A DNA stretch of 64,000 nt, taken from positions 1,798,001 to 1,862,000 of the forward strand of contig VTFK01000149.1 in the NCBI GenBank assembly GCA_009617715.1, given 5' to 3'. The position numbers were made by a program, and so were the translations under genes. The notes beneath the pieces are model-generated. The model was not told where the DNA came from and did not search any database. It worked only from the letters and a program-made list of their open reading frames with translations. Below, piece by piece: positions 28,001-38,720 of this stretch. The stretch comes from Plectrocnemia conspersa. Its lineage: Eukaryota; Arthropoda; Insecta; Trichoptera; Polycentropodidae. The number at the start of each line of letters is the position of its first letter. Positions within the stretch are counted from its first letter, which is position 1.

Positions 28001-31000
28001 ATTAGTTAAAAATATTAAGCATATTTAAACCCTCTGGGCTAATCGACAACAAAAAGAGGGCGGAAGGATTATAAATAAATTTATAGTAAAAAAGAAAATA
28101 CTTATGAATAATCATAAAAAACACTAAATTGATATTGTTTTTTTTATCATTTTATCGATTCTGAGTTTGCTTTAATGTGAAATTTGTTCTATCAATAAAA
28201 TCAGAGATTTATTCCCATCGGTTAATCTTTAGTAAAAAATCTGTGAAAACCATTTTAATAAAAACTAGTTATTAATCAATATCACCGAAAAGTGTTCATA
28301 TACATTTTTGCTGTTTTTTTTCTATACGTCTTATAGCTGTATTTTGAGATATTTCTATATATTGAAAAGTTTTTGAAGTGATTTTCTCAACAATTTTCTT
28401 ATTAGAAAATGATTAGTATTTTTTTATAAATATGATAACTCGCTTGAAAGAGTGCTCAATTGGCTTTGAAAACATATGTTGTTGCAAAATAATTCTAGTT
28501 TTTAGTTCTTGCAATTTCTTCTTCCTTATTTCACTATTATAAGAATTATCAAATTAAAATTTAACGTATTGAAATGGCATTCCAAATTTCCTTTTTTAGG
28601 TTAATGCGATGAAAATACCATATATAAAACATTAATATTTATTTTAAACTATGAAAAAAAACAGATTAACTATTAATGGAAATGATACATCTTGTCTTTT
28701 TTGTATTGCTATTTATGATCAATATATGCACATTTTAAATATCTAATAATATAATATGCGGTATATACATTTACCCGAGACGGCGTGACACACAGCCACT
28801 AGGCCACAGCGGGCAAAGCGAACTGGAAACAGGCTGATTCTCTTCCCACTTTCCACACGAGCCTTTTTTCCTTTGCCTCCCCACCACTAAGCTCGTTACT
28901 AGCATCAGAAATAAGACCTTAGGTAGATTTTCACTAATAATAACGCTACATATTTTTTTGATAGGTATAAAAATCATTTTTTTAATTGATATTTTAATCT
29001 CCAGAAACCCCCACATATCAAAAAGAAACAATTGAAGCATGACAAAAAATAAAATAAGTTCTTGTCTTTTTTAGATTACTCATAATCTACAATAAATTAT
29101 TATTAATTAAAAATCCGTTTGAGAAAATACATACCTAGCAATTAAATGTTTATATGCAATTATGCAATTCAACTACGATAAAATATCTCTAACAATTTGC
29201 TTAGATAATAATTTATATAGATGACAGACACGATTATCAACTGTGAATATTTTGATACGTTGTTTCGTGATCGACTTGAACTTGCCATATAATATTCGAA
29301 CCCTAGCCTTTCAGGTATTTGTCACTGACTTATATGAATGTGTATATTAATTTACTATCTATTTTAGATTGTGTTTTTCTATATCTATAAAATCGATTTA
29401 ATAAAAAAAATAGTACAATGAAATTTTACGTGTTATTCGATTTTTCTTACCTTTGTTGCAAAAATAAAATGCAAATTTTTTTTAAAACTATTATTGTACT
29501 CTTGTAAATTAGTAATATAATATAATTTTGTTAAATATGCTTAGCAAATTTTATATTAAAAATCACATTTTTATATTTAATAAATCTATATTTTTAATCT
29601 AAAGCCTTAAAACTCAGCTATATATATATTTTAAATTAAATTTAAATATTATTTTAAAAATATATATAGTTGAGTTGGATTTATTAAATAAAAAAATATG
29701 ATTTTTTTATATAAAAATTGCTAAGCATTTTTAATAAAATTATATTACATTGATAATATACAAATATGTATATATTAATCTGTAAGATTAAAAAAATAAA
29801 CGAAAACCTAAATTGTGACGTTCAATCTAAATTAAAATCATATAATATCACTTTCTCTCAAACACAATATAAATTGAAAAACGTTAGGTTTCATATAGGA
29901 TTCGAACCCAGATCTTTCAGGTATTAGTCATTGCCTTATATGCTTGACTATGTATATTAATTTACTATGTTTTGCTATAACTAAAAAATCGATTACATCT
30001 AAAAGAAAATTTCAAATCTTATTGGAAAAAATCGAGTGCAAAATTGTTGTACAGTGTAATTTTGGTATCATAATTTATTTCATTTTTATTTATATTAATT
30101 TAAAATTAAATCATAAAAATATATATTAAAATAGTGTAATTTTTTTATTATATTATATTCATTTTTTTTTTCATACTAATGTATATAGTATGTATTACAA
30201 ATATAATTGATTTTGGTAAAAATAGTGATTTTTTATATCAAATTATTTAATTTTTCAATTTTAATAAATCTATAGTTTTATAATTCAGTTATATTTATTT
30301 ATTTCTGATTATTCATTATGATTATAATACGTAAAATATTAAAAATCTAGGAAAACCGAATTAGGTATATTTGATCGTAATTATAAGAATATAAAAATCC
30401 CCATAAAAATATTAGGTTCAATATAATATTTGAACCCAGGCCTTTAAAGTATTAGTTACTAGTTTTATGACAATGAATATAAATATACTCAATATCATAG
30501 GTAACTTTTTGCTCTATTTAAAAAAATTGATTTGAAATAAACGTGAAATCTTTGTGGCAAAAATTAAGTGCAAATTTTTGTATAGTAATTCAAAATAAAA
30601 TGAATACTATAAAAATATAATTTATTAATGAAATGTTCAACTCAGTTAAACAGACTATTTTCGTACTTTTGTATATTATTCATATGATAGGGAGCAACAA
30701 TATTAATTTAGTATATTTGATATTACATATATATTTTCTATGACTCGAAGTAGTTCAATTTTAAAGATTTCTTAATATCTTAAATGTGCGACTTGGCATG
30801 ATTTGTATTATTAATTGCGAGATAAGGCAAATGAAAATCTAATCTGTGATGATCAACCAGAATTAAAATTATATCATAATAACTAATTCGGTACAGATAT
30901 GAACATTTCAAGTAACAGTCATTCGTTTATCGTGTTGGTTTAGTGTCACATCTATTTCTAAGTGCATCTTTGTACCACAAATAATAATTTTGAGTCTCAT

Positions 31001-34000
31001 GGTAGTTTTCATCTCTCATCTTTTTCCTAATCATAATCATTTTTCATCTTGCTTCTTTACCTATTTATGCTTATTTTTACTCTAATTATAAATATTTATT
31101 TCTTCACTTCTTAATAACATTATTAAACTAGATTATATCGATTAGATAGATAAGTATGGTTGAATCACAAAATTGCACAAATCAGCACCTGATGGGGTAA
31201 TCTTATAAAATATAAATTTAACGCACCTGTATCATAGATATACATATATGAAATAGCATAGGAAGAGATGTATATAAATAGTGTAAATAATCGGTGGCTG
31301 GATTCGGTCTAATCCATTGTACAAAAATATATTTAAATGGCTGTCGGAAAATGAGGGTTAGCAGCGTGTGTCCGCAATGTCTTATTTTGGTACTAATGAG
31401 TTAAACATCCCATGTAGGTCCCACCGGTTACTACCCACCGAGTCGTCATCAACAGCGACCTCAACCGCAGCCATATTTACCATCACACGATTCCTATTTG
31501 CCCCCAAAGGTGTCTAACATTAGCCTGAGCGACAAGGGTGTCGACATTTATCAGGGCACCCTGCGTAGTGGTATTCATTTGGATCAGTACAGTACAGACT
31601 TTTGGCGCGGTAACTCATATTTCGAAACGCCGTCGAAGACGACACCTTCATATTCAATCAATCAAAACTTTCATCGTAACACTTTCGGTCCTCATTCGGA
31701 GTATTACGATAATAATGGGCCAAGCCCGTATTACAGCGCGCCCCCCAGAGACCCGGCAAGTACGCATTACAAGACCCCAATACCTGGCGGGCATGGGCAG
31801 GCTGGCTGGTCTGCAGATTCAGGCAAGCAGCAACAGCAATATACGATCAGCGAATTTGTACCCCCGCCTGTGACGCCGTACGACCCGAACGATTGGTGGA
31901 AGCGGTGAGTATCCATTTTATTACTTTAAATTGCTTCCTGGATCATTATGAAATGCTATTATGCTGAAAGGCTCCAAAAATAGTGTAGAATAGATTGAAG
32001 CCGAATAAAATGTAGCTTTAAAAATAAATAATAAGTTGCTTAGAAAAGAAAATCTAGTGATGGTAATAATAATGGACAAATAGACATTTCAACAACCTAT
32101 ATATTTTTTTAAATTAAAGTGTCATATTTATTAAAAAGCATCTAAAAATTGTCACTTTAATGAAATACGGGGACCATCCGGTTGAGTAGTCGGCCCTTAT
32201 TGCATAGATCATGAGAAAAGACTCATCGCATATACGCGTTAAAAGCGCAATAAACAAAAATCCGAGGATTTAGCATCGCCTAATACATAAAAAACGGCCG
32301 TCTGGTGCCTTTAAAACACAAAAGAATAATATTGCATTGACAAGGCAGCTGGAAAGTTGCAGTGCTACTAAATCTCAAGCTGTTCAAAACCTATTGCACG
32401 ACTATAATAAGTTATAATTAAATAACTTTGCATTTGATATAAAAATAAATTGGTGACATACATAAGTTTGAGATCAATTAAATAGCAAACTTTTTATTAA
32501 CTAAAATTCAATTTATTTTTACAATTACTAACAATTTGCGCATTAAAGTATATTACAATAGCATTATTTTTTTTGTTCAAATAAATGCAAGTTGAGTTAA
32601 TTAAAATAATTATTTTCCATTAAGTATATGAAAAATATTATATATTTTTTTGTAGAAAAAACTGTTTATAAACAATTGTTACATTGCTTTTTTGTAACTA
32701 TTTTTCACAAAATTGTTAACAATCACAAAAAAACAAACTCTTCAGAGGGCACTTCAATGGCTAATACGTAACGCAAGTACATTCAACTAGATTTATGAAA
32801 ATATAAATTAAAAATTAATTTTAATAGTTAAAAACTAATATCGTATCTGCTGAAAAATTATTTTAAATTATTTGAAACTAGTAAGAATTTCATTTAGTTT
32901 AAAATATTGCGACAAACTATGATGGGCGAGATAGTTATTATCGGAGCAGTTGTGGAGAAGCTGACGGAGGGATGATATCCACGGAAGATCCTCAGAGGTC
33001 TTGTAGGTGCCAGTGATAATGTCTGGAGGTCAGTTCCTCTATGCTGCGATTATCGTCTTGTTCAGGCCGTATCATCGCTTCTCTGTCGCAGGAGCGTGTC
33101 TACTAAGCGGACCGAATCTGCACAAAGTCTCCATTGGATACCAGCATTAAGTATTAAGGGTTGCAAAACTCGCTGATGAATCACAACCATGCAGCAATCA
33201 TCCAGACAATTGTTGCACTCGCTTCTTAGAACAACGAAATATCTACACGCCTTTAGAAAGTGACATTTGCTTGATGGACATCTCCGAGGTCAAATTGTGC
33301 AACGGAAATGTTGTGACTTTAGTCTTCCGGTGATATATTTTTATTCGTGACCGTTTCGTAACAAAGAAATATTCATTCAATGCATAGAAGAATTGCGTGT
33401 TATTTATGTGAAACCCTTTTTTCTAGTCATAACGATGGCATTTGTGTGGTCCCATCCTTTACACTATTGTCTTGTCTATTGTCTTATTGATGAATGATCA
33501 TTATTGGTCACAGTCATTAACGCGAGTTTCAAGAATAAGACCCCCACAATTAATTAATTAAATAATTATTATGATATATAATAAAATACAAAATTAATGT
33601 TAAAATTCCAATCATTTATAAAGATCGGGTTGAATTCTGGATTTCAGACTTGACATAAAATGGGAAGCAGCTGCTTCGGTTCTCGGCTCTAAATAAAATT
33701 AGGCTGTAAATATTGTTGATTATATTGGTAAAACCAGTTATTCGCCTAATGACCATAACTAATTATTCTTAACATACAAGTTAAAGATAGTTGGGTTTTT
33801 CAAAATTTCTAATTAAATTAGTATTGATATTGCCTAAGCAATTATATATTCTTAGTGATTATAGAATAGCTATTAATATTTATAATGATACAAGCAATGA
33901 TTTGTCTATTTTACAGGACAACAGCCCCCGAACACCATTCAAATACACCCAAGACCAAAACGTTTGACAGCAATGAATTAAAAAAACACAATATATCGAA

Positions 34001-34720
34001 ACGGAGTAACATCAGAGTGCCAGACAATAAAAAATACCCATTCTTAGACAGCATAACATTATCAAGCCGAAATAAAAGACAATCATCACCCAATTCTGGT
34101 GATCAACTCTGCCCAACTAGATCTCAATACATAATGCCTAGAGCTGCCCTTAACAAACAAGGCAATTGGATGTACGTAGTTAACATGGGGGAAACTATGG
34201 ATAGTTCGTATTCTCAACTGGTTAAGAGTGAAATATGCGTGTAAGTATTAATTATACTCGATTTAGAAATCACAGTCAGTCAATATTCATGAATAATATT
34301 TTGATTACACCTCTTAAATTTATTTCGCAAGTATATATATTGTAGTTGATATGATTATCACTCATTTTTATATTTTAAATAATTTTATTTTACTTTAATG
34401 AAATTCTTAGCAATACATTTTTATTTAATAACCTTTTTTTAAAGCTAAGAAACATTTGATAAATGCTGCCTACTGACTGTGATTTCTGAAGAGAGTGTGG
34501 TTAGGTTTGATTTATTTATTTATTTTTTATTTTTGCTTCTTTCAGATCGCAACAATGTGATGGTATATGTTCACTGCCTCTTGGTTACGTATCTCGTTGC
34601 GAACAGAGATATGTACAGAAGAGATTAGTGGCACTCGACCAAGGCGGCCAGAGGTTGTATACGGATATCTTTTGGTTCCCCAGTTGTTGTTTATGTACAA
34701 TATCCAATAACCAAACATAA
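13053..34720 (+). CDS. Spätzle-family cystine-knot cytokine precursor (spz3/spz4/spz5 group), six coding exons
   Basis: Joined exons 13053-13091, 26515-26678, 26981-27348, 31418-31904, 33917-34240 and 34546-34720 give one 518-residue frame with every junction at GT/AG. Residues 1-21 are a signal peptide (KKR then a leucine/isoleucine core). The pro-domain has Cys 24, 30, 39, 52 and 60 with CAFVPAPPG (39-47) and DHYP (64-67). A Q/G/Y/P-rich low-complexity linker follows, then RNKR (404-407), a furin-type site, and the knot domain with Cys 418, 460, 465, 469, 479, 508, 509 and 511 and motifs GNWMYVVN and FWFPSCC. Family knowledge: secreted dimeric ligands of Toll receptors, acting in immunity or neural development. 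The length is nearer spz3/spz4 than spz5, but the paralogue needs a tree. The gene looks intact. Confidence 0.93.
19566..20414. mobile_element. MITE-A copy 1 (849 bp, TA duplication)
   Basis: The element starts GAGTACGCTCGGGATAA and ends with the inverted counterpart CCGAGCGTACTC. TA stands on both sides (19564-19565 and 20415-20416). The terminal repeats run for about 45 bases with few mismatches. The only open frame (60 codons) looks fortuitous. It interrupts the Tc1-like transposase, so it is the younger insertion. A near-identical copy lies at 59843-60689. Confidence 0.88.
19787..19895. repeat. 16-bp inverted repeat inside MITE-A copy 1
   Basis: AACCCAGATATGCCCA (19787-19802) is perfectly complementary to TGGGCATATCTGGGTT (19880-19895). 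In copy 2 the same positions (about 60060-60171) carry substitutions, so the stem is imperfect there. It could be a nested element or a structural part of MITE-A. Confidence 0.7.
22886..24030 (+). repeat. Family X repeat, long copy 1
   Basis: The order is a GGGGACGTAATTTAA end with a G-run (22915-22921), GGCCAGTCAGT, ACATGCATTTTTCTG, palindromic arms (23090-23472), then about 550 bases that match 53880-54380, including TTTTAGAGCA, TTTTACTAGC, TTTTCACTGGTAAAAATATAT and GATATGATTTCACTGAAATGA. No coding capacity is apparent. The class is unknown: a CAGtGGCG-like start suggests hAT, but the other end and the duplication are not clear. Confidence 0.7.
23237..23472. repeat. Large near-perfect palindrome in family X
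   Basis: The left arm (23237-23353) and right arm (23358-23472) pair over almost their whole length, through ACAATTAT, TTCTCAGAAG and CACGTCAAAAGCAATAAAAT, down to a perfect 14-bp stem (AGTGGGAACGCTCG) with a 4-base loop at 23354-23357. An extra direct copy of one arm lies at 23090-23180. Confidence 0.85.
26515..26678 (+). CDS. Spätzle-like gene, coding exon 2 (end of signal peptide, Cys-rich pro-region)
   Basis: The acceptor TTTGCTTTCAG ends at 26514 and the donor GTAAGC starts at 26679. The exon encodes ITLLVYLIDPC, then a cysteine-rich pro-segment with CAFVPAPPGRTPAC and YTYCENLDHYP. It ends two bases into the Asn68 codon. PAPPG..P.C..PG.TYCE..DHYP is the conserved pro-domain signature of the spz3/4/5 group. 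Confidence 0.93.
26679..26980 (+). other. Intron 2 of the Spätzle-like gene (302 bp)
   Basis: GTAAGC to AATGTTTCAG. No repeat or open frame is recognised. Confidence 0.9.
26981..27348 (+). CDS. Spätzle-like gene, coding exon 3 (pro-domain and Q/G/Y-rich linker)
   Basis: The exon continues DLIRLLVDKGEYDLSTLLSD (residues 69-88) and ETRDDF, the second conserved pro-domain block. A low-complexity stretch follows (about residues 130-185), rich in Gln, Gly, Tyr, Pro and His. The donor is GTATGT at 27349, leaving one base of Gly191. Reading through it adds only ten residues to a stop in the intron, so splicing is the better model. Confidence 0.92.
28771..28885 (-). repeat. Possible SINE fragment
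   Basis: The minus strand reads CCCGCTGTGGCCTAGTGGCT, close to a pol III box A (TGGCCTAGTGG), inside a short GC-rich patch that stands out from the AT-rich intron. No box B is seen, so the assignment is weak. The 89-codon open frame over it looks fortuitous. Confidence 0.35.
29512..29751. repeat. Long inverted repeat inside the intron 3 array
   Basis: The left arm (29512-29636) and right arm (29640-29751) are complementary with small gaps, through AATATAATTTT, ATGCTTAGCAA, TTTAATAAATC and CTCA..CTATATATAT. It falls between two array units and accounts for the longer spacing there. It may be a foldback insertion. Confidence 0.7.
31418..31904 (+). CDS. Spätzle-like gene, coding exon 4 (linker)
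   Basis: The acceptor CCCATGTAG ends at 31417 and the donor GTGAGT starts at 31905. Phase is kept on both sides (Gly191 and Arg353 split). The exon encodes a Pro/Tyr/Ser-rich linker with GVDIYQGTLRSGIHLDQYST near its middle and YDPNDWWKR at its end. GC content is well above the flanks, as expected for coding sequence. No cysteine is present. Confidence 0.93.
31905..33916 (+). other. Intron 4 of the Spätzle-like gene (2.0 kb)
   Basis: GTGAGT to ATTTTACAG. The block 32920-33440 is much less AT-rich than the rest and has no open frame of note. It is a candidate intronic regulatory element or an old insertion. Confidence 0.85.
33917..34240 (+). CDS. Spätzle-like gene, coding exon 5 (furin site and first half of the knot)
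   Basis: It encodes residues 353-460: a basic linker (KR at 381-382), then SSRNKR at 402-407, a furin-type site, and the start of the mature domain with Cys418, GNWMYVVN (435-442) and LVKSEIC (Cys460). The donor GTAAGT is at 34241. Cleavage after Arg407 would release a 111-residue mature chain. Confidence 0.94.
34241..34545 (+). other. Intron 5 of the Spätzle-like gene (305 bp)
   Basis: GTAAGT to TTCTTTCAG; it splits the cystine-knot domain just after Cys460. No other feature is seen. Confidence 0.9.
34546..34720 (+). CDS. Spätzle-like gene, coding exon 6 (second half of the knot, stop)
   Basis: It encodes residues 462-518: Cys465, Cys469, SLPLGYVSRC (Cys479), QKRLVALDQGGQRLYTDIFW and FPSCCLC (Cys508, 509, 511), then TAA at 34718-34720. 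The domain has eight cysteines, while classical Spätzle has seven, so one more than the knot plus the inter-chain bond needs. Confidence 0.94.
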
Positions 34721-34738
34721 ATCTACACTACACCATTG

Positions 34739-34744
34739 AATAAA
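34739..34744 (+). terminator. Poly(A) signal of the Spätzle-like gene
   Basis: AATAAA lies 19 bases after the stop codon, with a second at 34774-34779 and a third at 35392-35397. The distal one would give a 3' UTR of about 0.7 kb and is equally plausible. Confidence 0.5.
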
Positions 34745-36370
34745 AAACGTTTAAGACTATGATTTTACTTTAAAATAAACCAGCAACTCATAGATGTATT
34801 TAATTAAAAATTATATTGGTTACCATTTTTGATGTTGTATATAGTCAACAGTGTATGTTTTTTTTTATAATTTTAAAGTCATCCTTAGGATTAATTTATT
34901 ATTGACAATATTCATACGTTGTACTTATTGTGTATGTTTTTACAAAATTATACGATTTTATATATTTATGTGTATCAAAAAAATGCTAAATTTTTGGAAT
35001 GAAAAATATTTTTAAAATATACTATCGATTTAATCGAACGTGAATCCTAATAGATTTTAAGATTTGTTGTAAGGCATATTGTTAAATTATATAAAGCGTG
35101 TTAGTATACATATGCACATGTGATTAATATGTGTGTCGATTAGATGTGTTGTTTTGACACCTATTTTGCAACCACAATATAGAAATGTTGATTTATTATT
35201 TTTATTTTTATATAATTTCACTGCCATCTATGAACGTAATTCATTATTAATATTTTATTTTTACAAAGTTACAAAATATATCACTAGATGTCTTCGTATT
35301 ATAGAAATATTTTTATTACCCAATTATTGTGTTATTTGTAATAATTATTTTTATTTCATTGCTGTCAATCGATGTGAATTTTTTGTAAATTAATAAAGGA
35401 AAACTATTTTATCATTATTTTTTTTAATCAAACAAATGTTTTTTTATTCAATATACTTTAGAGAATATTCATGTAAATAAATTAATAAATAAACAACCAC
35501 ATCTGCTTATAACGCTCTAAAGTTAAAATATTTTATTTATGGTTTCACACTTGGCTTAAAATATTTATTAGGTATATATCTTCGTATATAGTAATTTTAA
35601 AAACATCAAATACGAGAAGTGGGTTTAAAACACAATCTGTTTTTATAAAATACAACAATATTCAATTCGTTCATTAATATTGTTTTTTACTGTGTTGTAT
35701 TTTTTTAGTGTAATTCTACATTATTGTCAAAGTATTGCATCGATGTTTTTCGCGTATCCTTCGTTCAAAAACTGTTAAGACATTATTTATTTTTTATTAT
35801 AATTACGATTTGTCAATTAATATGTTATGACCAGTATAATAATTGAGGTGTATATTTTGCTTTTTATACTTAGTAATATTTTTGCATATAGAACGCTAGA
35901 TTTTAAATTATATTTAATTCTTTATATTGTTTCAATCGAAACTGTGTTTACATAGATTTCTATTGCTTAAATTTATAGTTCATCATGAGCACAATTCCTT
36001 TATATTATAGAATCAACCTTCACCAGTTCTTCAATTCACCATAGACGATGTTTTCGTCGATTTATTTTCATATGGCAGCATTTATAAATATTTTAGATAC
36101 TACACTCGTGACGTTGAAACATAAAATTAATCACGAAAGAATTATTCATCCATTAAATAAATTTCTGTCATTATGATTGACTTATGTATTATTTTGAAAA
36201 GGCAAGGGGTATTTGACTCATGTGTCGTTTTAGAAAAGGCAAAATCTTTTGAAGACAAATAACAAAGTAATAGGACAACCAAGTTTCAGAGTTTATGCTG
36301 TGCTTTTCCACTTAGATTCAAACAAAAAGAAAGAATGCTTATAAGCAGTTATCCCGTCAAATTCTTTCTT

Positions 36371-36416
36371 TTCACAAGATACTAGATGAAGTATACTTTG
36401 TCTAGTATCTTGTGAA
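36371..36416. repeat. Perfect 16-bp hairpin
   Basis: TTCACAAGATACTAGA (36371-36386) pairs exactly with TCTAGTATCTTGTGAA (36401-36416) around a 14-base loop. The stem is shorter than usual for a microRNA precursor (about 22 bp or more), so a foldback remnant is more likely. Confidence 0.7.
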
Positions 36417-38135
36417 TACAGTAAAACTAATGTTCTACAACTGGCACAATATCCTTAATAAAGAATTAGAAGAAAATAGTTAAATAGGTTTTGTGGTAAT
36501 TTATGACTGTAATATATAGTCTGTGTGGTTATTGTGCAATTTTGGGTGTTCTGCCGATCTCTAATATTTATTGTTATAAATTCAAACCATTGTTCTTTGT
36601 TAAGTAAAAAGAGTTATTATTGAAACTACCAGATGATTATTAATCTTTAAAAATACTTCTAAAAAAATAAATTATTTTTATTGGTTAAGAATGTGTAATT
36701 TTAAATATATATAAGAAAAGAAAAGTACAGTTTAATAGAGAAGTTAAAATCTTAAAAAATGCAACTAAAGTAAAAATTAAATAAAAATATTAGGAGCTAA
36801 TTTTAATACATTTGGCTAAAGATTGAAAAGCATTGAAATGTGTGCTTTTATTTATTTTTCAAGTCCTTTTTTTTTGTAATATAGATTTTAAGTTTAGTAA
36901 GAAAATAAATATTATAAATTATTTTTATGGCATTATTGTGATAATAATAAAAATATTTTATAATATATGGTTGCAAAAAATCACTCATCCTTTGATTTAC
37001 GCGGTAGATGCGTTCCAATAAATATCGCTTTAATTGAGGCATAGAACTAGCATTGTAATAACGATTAAATATAATTCATGTGAATTTTTAACATTTTTTT
37101 AACTTGTAAAGTAAACGAGAAAAATTTTCAGCATCACGCGTGTACTCTAGAGAGTAACTCAAGATACACTGCATGAGCAGTGGAAGAGGTTCCAGATGTA
37201 GGTCAAGTGCAATAAGTGGGAGTAAGCTTTTAATCTGACGGTTTAGTGTTTTTTTCTGAAGATCAACAAAAATGTGTATCAATTAGATTCGAAGGATTAA
37301 CATAAAATTTAGTTAATTCTTGCGGATTATAAACTTAAAAGCATTATAGAATTTTAATAAAAATTTTATAATCTTCTATTTATGAATCATCTAATTGTAC
37401 ATGCAGAATTTGTTGTTTCATATTTGCAACAGCAAATAATAAATATCGTTTGTAACTTCTAAAACGATATTAAATATTAATTACTTAATCAAATAACTTA
37501 TTTTGTATAATTGGTATCATAAGTTTTTAAAAAATCTGCTTACGTCTCGTACTAGCGGTTCTAACCATCAAACGATGGATACTAAGCGATCATAAATCAC
37601 TGACGGTAAATAATAACAATAGACTTAAATGTCGTTTTTTTTGTACAACCGTCCTCCGAGTAAACCGTGTGTATTTTTTGCAAATACTCGCATTTTTTGT
37701 TAAATGGCAAATATTTGAAGATGCTGAAACGAAATGTGTCATAAATACTAACATTGTGAAACAATACTTTCGGGCTGTTAATTAGGGATTTCCTGTCCCT
37801 TTTCGATACATCGTTCTTATTACTTATTGCATCTTGAAAATTATGTCAAATATATATTTCATATGGAGAAATCAAATATTATATTAAAATTAAAATGGCC
37901 GGGTATTTATTAAAAATAACAGGGTATTCGGGTTGGAAGCCTTACTTAAGCGTGTCTCTTTCAAAAAAGTGGCCTCGCTTTACAAGTATAATTATGAACA
38001 AGCATATATATCCTAACCATTAATTTTTTTTAATATATGTATTTTAAAATAAAAAATATATCTTGCAATAAATGTATTTTTCTAAATTAAAAAATGGTAA
38101 CATATATTTTAATGGGGTGGTGCGTCACACTAAAT

Positions 38136-38151
38136 AGGTTAAGAACCAATG
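38136..38151 (-). repeat. hAT-like terminal sequence
   Basis: The minus strand reads CATTGGTTCTTAACCT, close to the CAGYGGTTCTTAACCT ends of widespread hAT elements. The other end is not found with confidence (37900-37960 is a weak candidate). Confidence 0.4.
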
Positions 38152-38229
38152 CTTTACATGCACAGGAGTCTCTTTAGGAGAAAGTATTTGTTTTCATCAA
38201 AAAATTGAAATAAATAATATAAATAACTC

Positions 38230-38720
38230 GTGCAAATTGTAGGTATGTGCATCCATCAAACACTTCACGAACACCCTATGGCGTCTGTACACAGCGCACA
38301 GGGGTGGTGTTGGCCGTGCCAGAGGACACATCCTGGAGCGTCGGTCCTTACAACAATAAAAGTGCGTAATATCGATCAGCAGGCATCGCGGTGCCCCCCA
38401 ACGCCTCCGCCCCCCACCCCCCCCCGCCCGCTGCAGCTTCCCTCGGCCGTCGCCATGGCGACAGATCTGTCACACGCACCACCCATAAAATGCAAGCATT
38501 GATTTTTTTTCACCCCGCGGTCGGGAGAGGCGCAACCCGCCCGACCACCCACAACCAGCGCCTTGCCACCCACCCCCTTCTCTCTCTCTTTATTGGTTTT
38601 AAAAAATTCTAAAACGACTTCGGCCGCGATTCGCATCGACGGAAGGAAGAAGGAAGAAGAAGAGCGGACGCACTACTTCCGCTGCCGAACACTTCGCTCG
38701 CCGTCGATGTATTATATACA
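38230..38720. promoter_or_regulatory. GC-rich island 1 with X-box-like palindrome
   Basis: A sharp GC-rich, C-run containing block in very AT-rich DNA. It includes the perfect palindrome GTCGCCATGGCGAC (38449-38462), which resembles an RFX X-box, overlapped by the palindrome ACAGATCTGT (38461-38470), then a polypurine run (38640-38665). The open frames on both strands are a by-product of high GC. It may be a promoter or enhancer; no splice donor or initiator is convincing. Confidence 0.4.

Larger units (their letters stand above)
27942..30960 (-). repeat. Degenerate tandem array of a tRNA-like (SINE-type) unit
   Basis: Box B-like cores on the minus strand sit at about 29292-29303, 29898-29909, 30428-30437 and 30896-30909, spaced about 606, 530 and 470 bases. 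The best copy reads GGGTTCGAATCC (minus, 29898-29909) and has a box A-like TAGTCAAGCATATAAGG upstream (minus, 29934-29950). Each unit is also marked by a TGTGAYRTTCRAYC block at about 27981, 29814, 30366 (weak) and 30852. Related sequence restarts at 63903 and runs off the right edge. Confidence 0.65.
27349..31417 (+). other. Intron 3 of the Spätzle-like gene (4.1 kb)
   Basis: GTATGT to CCCATGTAG. It contains the tandem array of a tRNA-like repeat (27942-30960), an internal 240-bp inverted repeat and a GC-richer SINE-like patch near 28790. Confidence 0.88.
35400..38220. other. AT-rich intergenic region
   Basis: No gene is supported. It holds a perfect hairpin at 36371-36416 and a hAT-like end at 38136-38151. 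A minus-strand open frame at 37088-37282 has protein-like composition but no recognised family. Confidence 0.5.

Noticed and set aside
28771..29040. 89-codon minus-strand open frame
   Set aside because: Overlies the SINE-like patch; no protein similarity.
36371..36416. microRNA gene
   Set aside because: The stem is only 16 bp, and no known mature microRNA sequence is recognised.
37088..37282. Minus-strand open frame with leucine-rich, protein-like composition
   Set aside because: No homologue recognised and no convincing splice context; kept only as a note.
38230..38636. Open frames of 73-90 codons on both strands of GC island 1
   Set aside because: High GC removes stop codons; the translations are low-complexity Pro/Gly and mirror one another.
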